Assembly (NCBI GenBank): GCA_002081555.1
Contig: MZNV01000982.1
Span: 1 to 25,863 of the forward strand
DNA from: Protostelium mycophagum
Lineage: Eukaryota; Evosea; Variosea; Protosteliida; Protosteliaceae
Direction: 5' to 3'
Length of the DNA stretch: 25,863 nt
The translations under genes and the position numbers were made by a program. Every line of letters begins with the position of its first letter. Position 1 is the stretch's first letter. The notes under the pieces were generated by a model. That model was not told the DNA's origin, searched no databases, and saw only the letters and a program-made list of their open reading frames with translations. Below are positions 1 to 9,817 of the stretch, piece after piece.

Positions 1-582
1 ACAGCTCAGAATACTACAGCAGCTCAGAATACTACAGCTCAGAATACTACAGCTCAGAACACCACAGCAGCTCAGAATACTACAGCTCAGAATACTACAG
101 CTCAGAATACTACAGCTCAGAATACCACAGCTCAGAATACTACAGCTGCTCAGAATACCACAGCTCAGAATACTACAGCTCAGAATACTACAGCAGCTCA
201 GAATACTACAGCTCAGAATACTACAGCTCAGAACACCACAGCAGCTCAGAATACCACAGCTCAGAATACTACAGCTCAGAATACCACAGCTCAGAATACC
301 ACAGCAGCTCAGAATACCACAGCTCAGAATACTACAGCAGCTCAGAATACTACAGCAGCTCAGAATACTACAGCTCAGAATACTACAGCTCAGAATACTA
401 CAACTCAGAATACCACAGCTCAGAATACCACAGCAGCTCAGAATACTACAGCTCAGAATACTACAGCTCAGAATACCACAGCTCAGAATACTACAGCAGC
501 TCAGAATACTACAGCTCAGAATACCACAGCTCAGAATACCACAGCAGCTCAGAATACTACAGCTCAGAATACTTCAGCACTG
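1..582 (+). repeat. Tandem 15/18-bp array encoding AQNTT / AAQNTT
   Basis: About 36 head-to-tail units fill the left edge. The basic 15-bp unit reads Ala-Gln-Asn-Thr-Thr in frame 1; an optional extra GCA or GCT codon gives an 18-bp Ala-Ala-Gln-Asn-Thr-Thr unit. Length variation is always by whole codons, and differences between units are mostly AAT/AAC and ACT/ACC silent changes, so the array evolves as protein. Each unit contains the N-X-T sequon Asn-Thr-Thr, which predicts a densely N-glycosylated, Thr-rich stalk. The array runs off the window edge, so its full length is unknown. All three forward frames are open through it, but frame 1 makes best sense with the adjoining surface protein. 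Confidence 0.93.
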
Positions 583-3500
583 AAAGTGACAGTTGCAATG
601 GACGTCCTCTGATCCAAACGTGAACCTATATTTGTCTCGTTTGTCGACGAGAAATCCCACTATCCCCGCAATCTACAACGTGCCAGGCACGTCGTACCTC
701 ATATCCCTCTCCGCCGGAACTGCCAAGACTTCATTTCTGCAGAGTTTTTCTTTTCCATCTGTTTCCATAGGCAACAATGGAAACATCACTACAAGATATT
801 GGACTGACACCACATTGAGCATCAACTTCGATAGTACAGTAGCGGCATGCCCTGGCAATATATTTTCCTATGTGTGGTTTGGCAGCGCGAGAGATCGAGT
901 ACTCAGCACTTCTAATACACTTAACATACCGGCAAAGACCCTTTTGGCAGGAAATGTGTATAATTATGGTGTACAAGTGTCTACAACAGCCGGTAACTCA
1001 ACAAGAACGGTACGTAATGAGAATATATTTAATCTGAAGGTTTCAGGCTAGCGTTGTGGTGATACCCACTAATCCCACCGCTATCATAGCAGGAGGATCT
1101 CAAATCACTCGATCTACAAGCGATACTCTAAATTTAGATGCGTCACTCAGCTCCGACTTGGACAGTACTTTTCCGCTGACATATCGGTGGAGCTGTCTCA
1201 ACAATTTGAGCCCTTGTGAGGATTCAGGAAATGTAATCTTGTCCCTGGGAAATGGATCCGTCGTCACAGTACAACCTTATGGTCTCACCTCTGGCAATTA
1301 CACTTTCTCTCTTACCGTGACCTCACGCGGTAATTTGAACGCGACGACCTCGATACACGTCATCATGGTTTTGGGTAACCCCCCTCTCATTTCGATACAA
1401 CCACTTTCCACGAAATACTTCAACCCTGAACAGCGGTTGATTTTATCCGCAAATGTGACCAACAGCAACGGTATCGCCTTCGATCCCGCCAAATTGACTT
1501 GCCTATGGAGCTGTTCAGATCCAACTGTCATCAACGGAAATAATCTGACACCCATTACGGGGTTGAAACTATTATTGGCCCCCATGTCGGCGAACTACAA
1601 CACGACACTAGTGTTCACACTACAATGCGCCGTAACTGGTAGCACCTCTTTCTCTTACTCTTCAGCGACAATCAGGTGAGTCTCTCTATTCAACTGACCT
1701 GATGTATTTTTAGATCAGCCAGAAGGCCGTTTAACGGGACAATCAATGTGACACCCGGTACAGGGTACCAAGTCACGACAACCTTTTTTGTCGCAAGTAT
1801 AGGATGGGTCTCAGATCCCGAGGATTTACCTCTGTCTTATAACTTCTTTTACGTGACAGACACGGACGCACTTCCGGTGAGATTTCCCGGAAATTTGTAG
1901 AATCTGATGACAACAAGGTGACTTTGAATGGAGATGCGAGTTCATCGCAGAGATCTTCCATTTTCGGTGGAAATAGTGTACAAATCAACGCACAAGTGAG
2001 TCATTCCTCGGATTCAAGTGATATCACTTTGCAAAGCCATCAACAGTTAAATATTTGATTAAGATTTTAACGAAAAAACAGGTGTCTAATGTTTGGGGTG
2101 CAACATCCAACTGTCAGTTTACCATCTATTTACAGAACCCCCTCCAGACTTCCAATACATCTACAACGAGCCTGATCTCTTCAGCCATGAATCAGACCTC
2201 AGGATTCGATGTGAGTAACGTCGTGACAACCATCACAGCCATCGCCAAGCTTGTCAATTCTCCAGGCACCAACATCACCACCAATCAATTGGGACAGATC
2301 AAAGATGTGAGTGCGAGATCTCATTGAAATTTCACTGATATCATCAGCAATTGATAGGATATCTTACCACAGCGACCGCACAAGAGAACACGACATCCAT
2401 CACAACAGATCAGCTCAACTCGCGCATGAGCTCATTGAATAGCATCATCAGCGGAAACTGCTCTGGACAGGGTGCCTCCTCTATTGTCCAAGCGGCACAG
2501 TTTATGACAAATTCGCTGTCCATCACATCCTCTTCAACTATATTGCCAAATTCAACCTCACAAGCCATGGCCCAGATGCTCAGCAGTATGTTGGTACCAG
2601 TTATTGAACAGGACGCCACGCAGAAGAGAGATCTCGCGAATGATGCAGTAAGTCATCTTAACAGCTGCAAATGTGCCGTCACTCTGTGAATGCAGTTTAA
2701 ACAACGTCTTACAGTCTGTGAAACACTAAACCTCTTCTTATTTTAAATAATATCAGGTGATTGATGCGGTGACCACCGCGTTAAACAATTTACACAACAG
2801 CACCACGATGAACAGAGTTTGTGGCGAGAATGCCACCCAATTCTCGACGAATTCGTTCCAAATGTCTTCTGGTACAAAAACAACCAATGGGGTCGTCGGA
2901 AGCCTTTTAAGTGCAGGCTCTTCCCCTTTCACCGCACAGGTGAGAAATTTCACTGTAAATTCTGGGAGATCTCTCTGAAAGCTTTCAGTTACCTGATGGC
3001 GTGTTATCGAATGCGGGGGTGGACCCAGAAGACTGTCTCAATCTGCAATACTTAATTTGGCCCGTGGATCTCAATCTCCTTGCAAATGGCCAATCCACAA
3101 CCAATCAGAGTGAGTTTACTCATTTTGTACAGAAATAACCTTCTTAGCAACCCCCGTGATATCATTGAAAATACACCCCGGCAGTTATGATGACGTCACG
3201 GACGGTTTTCTATTCACTTTTCCAATGAGTGAAGCAGACAAAGAGCAAAACCCCCTCATCGCTTGTAATTTTAGACAAGATCGCAACTTATCGTGGACGG
3301 CAGATACAACTTGCTACGTCGAAAAAACGGACAACACCTCTGTCTATTGTAGGTGCCACCACTTGACAGAGTTCACCGTCTTCTCCGTGTCTCCGTCACA
3401 ACCGCAATCAAGCCCCAAATCTATCTCTTCAGTGTAAGATTTTCTTCATATTATTATTTCTCAAAACACAAAACACCCATTGTTTTATTGACGATTTTTA

Positions 3501-4222
3501 GGTTTGCAAAACTCAGTTTCCTCAGCAATTCGGCCGGAGTGTTTGTCGTGATCGCTTCAGTCTGTGGCGCCCTGATGGTCGTCGTCTTCATTGCGGCCGC
3601 GATCATCTATAAACAGAGGAGAAGAAAGATCATGGTGACCCCCTTTAGATCCCCCACAGAAGAAAATGAAGAGGATTTTGCCCTCGAGGTACCACGAAAC
3701 CGGGGTGAAAAAATATCTCCTAGGCCATAAAAATAAAAGTGAAATATCCGTTCATTCTACAACGAGACATCTCTCGGCATGATCACAGCGCAATCATGTT
3801 AAATAATCGAAAGAGAAGGTGGTCAGAGGCTCAATCACAAAGAACTGTGGATCTTCTCTCTCTTCCTTTCAATCTGTTGATGATTCTTACCGGCCACCTC
3901 GATCACAGAGATCATTTTCATCTCGTGAGTGCAGCTGAATAATTCTATGCTGACAACTACAGATGGTGTGCAATCGCCACTTGTTGGAGATGTTAATGCC
4001 CGCCTATTTCAGGCGACGCCTCGTACAAAACGTGGAGCTCTGGGCTCATCTCTGCAACAATCGCGATCTATCAACTATGATACAACAGATGACCATCAGG
4101 GTGGATCGAGAAGCTTACCAGTCAGGTCTAGATCTTGGTCTATTGTTGGTCACCTTGCCTCTATGCAACCAGTTGACGAAACTGAGGGTAACCAAGTGGA
4201 GTACTGGGAAGCTCGATCGTGA
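1..4222 (+). CDS. REJ/GPS-containing single-pass surface protein (5' end missing)
   Basis: Exons inferred: 1-592 (repeat stalk), 593-1009, 1047-1675, 1714-1876, 1918-1995, 2082-2306, 2348-2647, 2757-2939, 2989-3109, 3148-3433, 3502-3688, about 3816-3924, 3963-4222. Introns are mostly 37-50 nt and phases agree from 1047 to 3688. After the AQNTT stalk comes a PKD/REJ-like ectodomain (for example LTYRWSCLNNLSPCEDS near 1170-1215) rich in N-X-S/T sequons. A GPS autoproteolysis motif follows near 3315-3390: paired Cys then CRCHHLTEF, with the family's cleavage point between Leu and Thr. One hydrophobic helix (about 3540-3608) is followed by KQRRRK, a stop-transfer signal, and a Ser/Arg-rich tail of roughly 150 residues. 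It resembles the ectodomain of polycystin-1 and adhesion receptors but without their multi-pass membrane part. A one-base frame change lies between the stalk and the ectodomain near 592-595. The exon at 3816 is the least certain. Confidence 0.8.
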
Positions 4223-5047
4223 AGAACTGATCGATAACATTCCTGTCGACCACTTACGTGGCGTTCACTAAACCTCGCGCTCGCGCTCGCGCGCGCATTT
4301 CGTCGCGCACCTTTAGGTGAAACAAACAATTTCGGCTTAGTGTATCCTGAGGCTCCTTTGCGCGATAGGTTTGACAGGGGACTGAAACGCGCGGCCTCGT
4401 GCCAGTTCGCGGAAATGTTGGTGTTGCCGAAACAGTTTGTTTCACCCGTTGTAGATTTGCACTTTACCTGGAATCCAATTTCGTGAATCTGTGTCACAAA
4501 GCTCATTTTTCAGAGCCTGGCTGGGACGCCGCAGAGGTCAGTTTTCTGGCGCAAATTGAGAACATCGACGTACAGTTTCACAACTACTTTAAAAATGCAA
4601 GAACAACTCGTGTCTACAATGCTGCATAGAACACCAAATGCACAGTCACCGCACACCGCCGTCACCGAATGCTTAGTACTAGAAAGCAAGATCTTGCCTA
4701 TATAGAAACCGCCATCACATCGGGCACCACACTTTATGTACAACACATGACTGGAGAGCGAGCCAGACAAGTCCGCCAGGTGATCCCAAAGAAATGAGTC
4801 TCACAACACGTCAAAATCATGGTTTGGGATGTTCAGAAACACAAGGAGCAAGAGTACAGAGTGGATCATATGGACAAGATATCTTGTTAAGTTTCCAATC
4901 AGTCAGATTGCCCTGTTGCTCCCGGTCCATTTGGCAGAAATAGGTGACATGTGTCATCACACCTCAATGCTGACACCTGCCAGAATTACAGTGGAAGCAA
5001 AACAGTAATGTCAATATATCAAAGGTTATCCTCTGGCTGGATCTCTA
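4223..5047. other. Intergenic stretch, no gene recognised
   Basis: Over 800 bases between the surface protein stop and the F-box-like gene. Short open frames occur on both strands (for example about 50 codons from an ATG at 4796), but none resembles a known family or joins to a neighbour through convincing splice sites. It holds a GC-rich run of alternating gc/cg at 4274-4306 and an inverted repeat at 4316-4446. Part of it may be the 5' exons of the downstream gene, whose start I could not find. Confidence 0.5.
4316..4446. repeat. Inverted repeat, 21-bp arms, about 90-bp loop
   Basis: The left arm at 4316-4336 begins GGTGAAACAAAC and ends TTTCGGC. The right arm at 4426-4446 reads GCCGAAACAGTTTG then TTTCACC, its near-perfect reverse complement with one or two mismatches. 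It lies just past a GC-rich alternating run. It could be a small non-autonomous element remnant or simply a cruciform-prone sequence; no flanking target-site duplication was clear. Confidence 0.6.
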
Positions 5048-5216
5048 TTTCAAACTCAAGAGGTCAATGTGATCAGGTGAAATGCATGTGGATGCCTCAC
5101 TCTCTGACACATTCAGATATCCAACTCTCTTTTATTTTGAAGCAATTATGAAGGTCCCTACCTCTATAAGAAAGATCATCATGAAACACAACAAGCAAAA
5201 TCTCCTCTATGAATTC
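5048..5216 (+). repeat. 169-bp direct duplication, copy 1 of 2
   Basis: This copy matches 5662-5830 at a fixed offset of 614 bases with no gaps and 7 differences, all transitions, giving about 96 percent identity. It includes an intron end (a GATCAG acceptor) plus most of the following exon, so a complete splice acceptor and coding unit was copied. The coding differences are mild (R/K, I/V, N/D and two silent), suggesting a fairly recent event. Confidence 0.95.
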
Positions 5217-6291
5217 GAATCTGATTGGTTGTTTGTAGATGGCCTTATTTACGTAAGATAAAACTGGAGCTGGTAACTCACCTTCCATCAAACATTATTC
5301 ATATCCTCAGAGCACAGGACAACACCTTATACCTGGATTCATCTCACGTAACCCGACTATCACGCATTTCAGTCTACATTTTCGACAAGGCAATGCAATA
5401 TTCAGAGTACCAGAACAGTATGTTCAACCGAACAATGCGCTCCCGAATCTTCGTCATATTGGGCGTTGTCCACCAGACCTATTAGACTGGCTTGTCACGC
5501 CTATGGCAGATGGCATGTTCTACGTTTATTTTTCATTTTCACTCGCGAGAAAGTTGTTCTGTGGCGCATCTGAAGACCTGTGGATGACAAGCGCAGGGAC
5601 GTTCAGACCTATCAGGGACATTCATGCTTCTATTAGTTCTTCAATGGCGACAACCAAGTTCTTTCGAACTCAAGAGGTCGATGTGATCAGGTGAAATGCA
5701 TGTGGATGCCTCACTCTCTGACACATTCAAATATCCAACCCTCTTTTATTTTGAAGCAATTATGAAGGTCCCCACCTCTATAAGAAAGATCGTCATGAAA
5801 CACGACAAGCAAAATCTCCTCTATGAATTCTTGTCAAGATACGTGAACCTTCAAAACATATATCACTATCACCACGCTTCGCAATGTCAGACTTCCCTCG
5901 ACCAGCCAAGACCTCAAAAAGAATAGATACGCCAAGTGGGCAGCCAAATACTTCTCGCAGTCTCCACAGCTCAATACAATACGCTTGGTCGGTTAGATCT
6001 GGCACAAAGGCTCGGTGTCTCCACGAGTGAGTCTCGATATGACACGTGATATTTCTGACATCACCAGGTGGGACAAAGGCGGAACTGGTGTGGGCAATAT
6101 GCAGGGGTGACGGAGCGGTGTCAGAGCTCCTTAAATGTGCAATGGACAGCGAAGTGGACAGCGAAGAAGATGAAGAGAGCGAAGAAGATGAAGAGAGTGA
6201 AGAAGATCAAGCTACCGAAGAGAGTTCGGGAAGCGAAGACTACCCTCACAGCGACAGTGATGACAATAGCATTTTCTTCGTCCCGGTGTGA
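5048..6291 (+). CDS. F-box/LRR-like protein with acidic tail (gene model uncertain)
   Basis: Recognisable exons: 5077-5252, 5311 to about 5560 or 5636, 5691 to about 5832, 5891-5991, 6068-6291. Features such as LPNLRHIGRCPPDLLDWLV (about 5437-5493), repeated leucine-rich turns, and AAKYFSQSPQLNTIRLV (about 5939-5990) recall the F-box/LRR-type proteins expanded in basidiomycete fungi and some protists; this is family memory, not a search result. The last exon encodes an acidic tail of SEEDEE repeats ending at the TGA at 6289-6291. The intron 5992-6067 joins in phase 1. I could not find an F-box or a start codon, so the gene is either 5'-truncated or starts within 4223-5047. Near 5833-5890 two readings compete: a phase-2 intron, or an LRR-like coding stretch with a one-base shift. 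A 169-bp segment occurs twice in the gene. It may be functional or a decaying copy. Confidence 0.45.
5662..5830 (+). repeat. 169-bp direct duplication, copy 2 of 2
   Basis: Partner of 5048-5216. Downstream of the shared GAATTC the two copies diverge completely, and upstream similarity stops just before the TTTC at the left edge, so the borders are sharp. Confidence 0.95.
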
Positions 6292-6529
6292 TGAAAGACC
6301 ATAAAAGACGTCTAATTGTTGAGGTTTCCTGTTAACCCCTAAAATCCCGGAACATGTCTGACCAAAGGACAACTCGACAATGTCGACTCCCTTCATAAAT
6401 ATGATCAAGACTTTCGGTCGCAGAAGATTGTCGCCAGAATAATTTGGATGGCAACTGTCAGCTGGAAAATTCCCAAAGGCTTCCAATCTTGTGATATTGC
6501 AATAAAAATTCAACGGGTCCAAAAATATT
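6292..6529. other. Short convergent intergenic region, nothing recognised
   Basis: About 240 bases between the F-box-like gene stop and the N-acetyltransferase stop, which face each other. I see no RNA gene or repeat here. A minus-strand open frame across it overlaps the acidic tail antisense and has no family resemblance. Confidence 0.5.
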
Positions 6530-7884
6530 TTATTCTGCGATCTTCAAGCAGGTTTTCGTGCCGTGAATTGCATTCTTCTCAGCCTCTGTTAACCTCAACC
6601 CGAAAAATTCCTGCAACCCAGCCACACGTTCTTTTTCTGTGTCAAAGGTTTTCAGAAGCGTATTGTTTCCGTCCAGCCTTTGTTTCAGTTTGTCATTATT
6701 TAAGATGAGCCTTCCCATGTTTCTACACCATGTCAACTGGGGATTGCATATAAATGAGTGTATATCGGTGGCAACATCTCATACCTTGAAGATGGATCCC
6801 AGAAGAATTTGACCATGATCACGTTCTCTAAAAATAATGGTGAGCACGTGGTCACGTGCCAATTCATCACTTCGTAATCTTGGTCGAAAAACTCCATCGT
6901 GCTGAAGCTATACTGAGTGGTCCAAATTCCTACAGATTTTTTGAATTTATTCCAAAGACAACAAAAGCTCGATTACAATGTCTCGAAGTGGTATGTTAAC
7001 AATTTTTTTACAATAAAAATTAAGTACACTACTGACCCGCCTCTATATTTGGAGTGTGTTGTAGCCACCATTCACTCGATTGAGCATCTGAATTTTCGTG
7101 GAATCTTCTCGCCCCATTTCTGGACTTTTGAACAATCCTGAAACCTGTGGACAATGAAAACTCGTCGAAATCTCGAAGTCTTGGACCTTCTGGGTTGCAC
7201 CGAGAGTTTGTAACGAGGTCCTCTTTGAACAGTAGGGGAGCAGTCAAACCATTGCCGCCGAACCCGACATCGCACATGTATGTCTATGTGATGATCAGCT
7301 TCTGAACATGATTCATCTTGATTTTGTGATCGAATCACCTGCTGTTGTCCATCATCTTGGCATCTGGGGAGATCAATGACGTCACACGATCAGGGCACAT
7401 TATTACCTCACAAAGAGAACCATATGACACCAGCCGAGGAATTGTGGTTCGAGAGCATCTGCATTCGGCTCTGTAAAAAGCTGAAGCGTTAATCGCTTGT
7501 GTCGTCGATTGAACTGCACCAACCTGATTCACTCTTGCGCCACTACTATACACTTCAAATCCAAGATTCAGAAGCACCTATCACGATCAGAACACCTGTT
7601 TCGCTTTCCCTCGGTACCTCTTTGAGGACTTTATTTGTTGACATACACCAACCACCTCTTCCCAATCCTTTCTCTTCATCGCCAACAAATCTTTCATAAA
7701 GATTTTGATCAGCTAAAGACACCCGATGTGCCGGATCATAGTGCATCATCAGATTCTCGTAAGGGAAGGTGGTGATGTGGGCCGTAAAGAGGCGAGTGAG
7801 CGAAATGAGGTCGTGTTTGATTTGGTCACGCTGGATGTTCACCACAGAGAGGTATTTATCGACTTGTTGTGACGTAAAAGGCAT
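6530..7884 (-). CDS. Arylamine N-acetyltransferase
   Basis: Seven exons, complement of 6530-6722, 6785-6929, 7037-7283, 7339-7363, 7407-7480, 7524-7577 and 7618-7884, give 334 residues with every splice phase consistent. The enzyme transfers acetyl from acetyl-CoA to arylamines and hydrazines through a cysteine, in the cytosol. The whole catalytic triad is visible: Cys80 in RGGWC, His126 in CHMVLFV, and Asp145 in YMCDVGFGG. The C-terminal part keeps family landmarks (YSFSTMEFFDQDYEVMN near the middle; FFGLRLTEAEKNAI at the end). Length is slightly above the usual 280-300. The start ATG at 7884 is the first residue of a good N-terminal match. One exon is only 25 nt. A perfect 20-bp palindrome lies about 60-80 bases upstream. 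Confidence 0.93.
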
Positions 7885-8113
7885 TGTAGGATGTGCTCTA
7901 TGATGGTCAATTTGGATGTTGTGGTGGAAATCTGATCTCTTTACGATCCCGTATGCATACGGGATTTATTATTGCGGTTTCTTACCGTAGATATCCCACA
8001 GGGCAAGCAATTTTTTATAAATGAACCTTCTTTAGAGTTTCAAAATTGACCAAATTGCTTCTTTGGAAATATTCTTCGTCACAAGCGAACGAACCTCTAT
8101 GAGCCAAATTTTA
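7885..8113. other. Intergenic region, likely NAT promoter
   Basis: This 229-base gap separates two genes read on the minus strand: the phosphatase stop at 8114 and the N-acetyltransferase start at 7884. It should carry the phosphatase 3' end and the NAT promoter. The only structured element seen is the palindrome at 7946-7965. Confidence 0.5.
7946..7965. promoter_or_regulatory. Perfect 20-bp palindrome upstream of NAT
   Basis: The half-site ATCCCGTATG is followed directly by its exact reverse complement CATACGGGAT, with no spacer. It lies 62-81 bases upstream of the NAT start codon. A perfect 20-bp palindrome is unlikely by chance in a window this size, so it is a candidate operator for a dimeric regulator, though the function is inferred only. 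Confidence 0.5.
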
Positions 8114-9376
8114 TTATGACATATGTAATTTTGGGACTGGATGATCTTCTGGTGCCCTTTTAAGAGGATCGTAAGCGATCAGATTCCAGTTCTTCAGCTT
8201 CATCCTCCCCTCTGGGTTCTTCATCCTGTCGATCACGTACTCTTGTATTCCTGAAACACTCAGAAATATACCTTGGTTATATATGTACCGCAGTTGGGTG
8301 TGACTTCTAATCCCAATACTCCCGCCTCTGTCTTGTGTCATTATTGATTCTCCATTCCATTGTGGAGAAACATCACTCACAGCTCAGCTCTGCTGATACT
8401 AAAAAGTAAAAAAAGATATAGATGTTCAACTCACCATCCAAGTACTGTATTCTTGACCTGAATAGCTTATAAGGTACCTGGTCAGATATCTCAGTCGGAT
8501 GTCACTTGACTCGACAAGATATCTCACCTGATGAGTCACGACAAGAACTGATCTTCCAGCGTAATCTCTGCATATTTTTTCTAAAAATAGATGCACTCTT
8601 ATTTCCACGGCGGGATAATTCTCCCCCCCAGGAAATTTGTACCAATATCTACAAGGTTGTAGATCAGCACACAATAGGACATCCATACCTTCCATCCCTC
8701 TTACGTATGGCCACCTCCTGTGGAAACTTTTCCTGACAGATGTCAACAAAAAGATATCATAATGCTATTTATAACACAAATGTTCTGTTTACATTGCGGC
8801 TAAAAATAGAACAAATACCTTGACACTCTTGTCATCCAAACCGTGCAGCCTTCCAAACTCTTTTTCCCTCAGCCAGTTGTCAGTGTACCTCTTCAAATCA
8901 TAAGGTAGCTCTTTCGTGATCAGATCCGCTGTGAAATGTCAGCGAAATTTTCAAGTCACGTGACGTGATGACGTCATACCTGTGTCCATGGCCCTTTGGT
9001 AAGGAGAAGAGAAGCATATGTCGAATTTTTCGCCTGACGCCAAGTATTTTCCGGTCTCTGTAGCTTGCCATCTCCCCAGGGAGGTTAATTGAATATCGGC
9101 ATCTACAACACATCATTACGTGTACATTCTTCTAAAAATATATCATGTCGATTTTGTGACGCTGTGCTTGAGTTGTAGTGGGTCACCTCTTACGCTTGAT
9201 AGAGTGTCTATATTTGGATCCATCAAATCCAAGGCGGCATTCTGTTCACTCTGTCCATGCCTGATAATCACCAACCTATTTTTTTGTGAATAAAAAAAAC
9301 GTTTTGTGTCATATCCTGACCTTCTGGGCCATTTCGGGCGAACCGTGGAATAGAATTTAGAGTCCAGTGATGGCAT
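8114..9376 (-). CDS. Histidine phosphatase (phosphoglycerate mutase-like) superfamily protein
   Basis: Exons: complement of 9321-9376, 9187-9275, 8980-9102, 8819-8928, 8689-8732, 8528-8648, 8435-8477, then a 3' part ending at 8114. The catalytic RHGQSEQN motif holds the phospho-accepting histidine. It is followed by SSPYQRAMDTA, the acid region WLREKEFGRLHGL, the PGGENYPAVEIRV box, and the second histidine in LVVTHQ. Order and spacing match the broad-specificity branch-1 phosphatases of bacteria and fungi rather than glycolytic mutases. The natural substrate cannot be told. Start at 9376 gives a short leader of 18 residues. The C-terminus resembles the family (GIQEYVIDRMKNPEGRMKL), but the splicing between 8435 and about 8270 is ambiguous: either one long last exon or an extra intron. 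Confidence 0.88.
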
Positions 9377-9400
9377 GGAGCTGCTCCGTGTCTCCCAAAG

Positions 9401-9691
9401 TCAGTTTTGAAGCAACACAGGACATACCATCACGTTGGTGTTTGCACAAAAGGGTTGGGAGACCACTTGTTGATTATTCAAAACAATGGAGGCATTTCTC
9501 GCCAGTTTGGATCTACAAATACGAATAAATATTTCGACTCTAAACCATAATAAAATCATAAAAATGCAAAAGAGTTCGTCACGAGGGCTTCCCAAGTGGT
9601 CTCCCACCTTAGTACTGGCCTCGCTCAGACACGCTTGACTTCGCAGTGCGGCAAGGGATGCGGTAGACTGTGTCGATATGAACGAACCCAT
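9401..9691 (-). CDS. Possible very small gene, function unknown
   Basis: Between two well-defined minus-strand genes, an ATG at 9691 opens a 28-codon exon (9608-9691) beginning MGSFISTQ and ending at a GTGGGA donor. Splicing to the TTGTAG acceptor just before 9518 would end after 12 more codons (IQTGEKCLHCFE), giving about 40 residues; the other frame there stays open longer to 9401 but does not join in phase. MGxxxS at the start fits an N-myristoylation signal. I recognise no family. It may be a real micropeptide, or the stretch may be 5' leader of the phosphatase gene. Confidence 0.2.
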   Translation of the reverse strand: MGSFISTQSTASLAALRSQACLSEASTKVGDHLGSPRDELFCIFMILLWFRVEIFIRICRSKLARNASIVLNNQQVVSQPFCANTNVMVCPVLLQN

Positions 9692-9817
9692 AACATCGTC
9701 GCCACTTCATGAGGCACAGCCTCCACATCTTTGCTCTTGGATCAAAACATTCCAGCATTGTAGACGTACACCCTTGTGATCTAAAAATAGAATGGTCACC
9801 TCCTTCTGTCACCCTCC

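Noticed and set aside
1-582. CRISPR-like or satellite interpretation of the left-edge array
   Set aside because: Units are 15/18 bp without spacers, vary by whole codons and join a coding gene, so it is a coding minisatellite.
4150-4506. 118-codon minus-strand open frame over the GC-rich run
   Set aside because: Arg/Ala-rich runs come from the gc/cg alternation and part is antisense to the surface protein tail.
6121-6522. 133-codon minus-strand open frame
   Set aside because: Its second half is the antisense of the SEEDEE repeats of the F-box-like gene; the first half has no recognisable motif.
9376-9401. Joining the small MGSF exon to the histidine phosphatase start
   Set aside because: No donor-acceptor pair between 9608 and 9376 keeps frame into MPSLDSKFY; every phase tried meets a stop.
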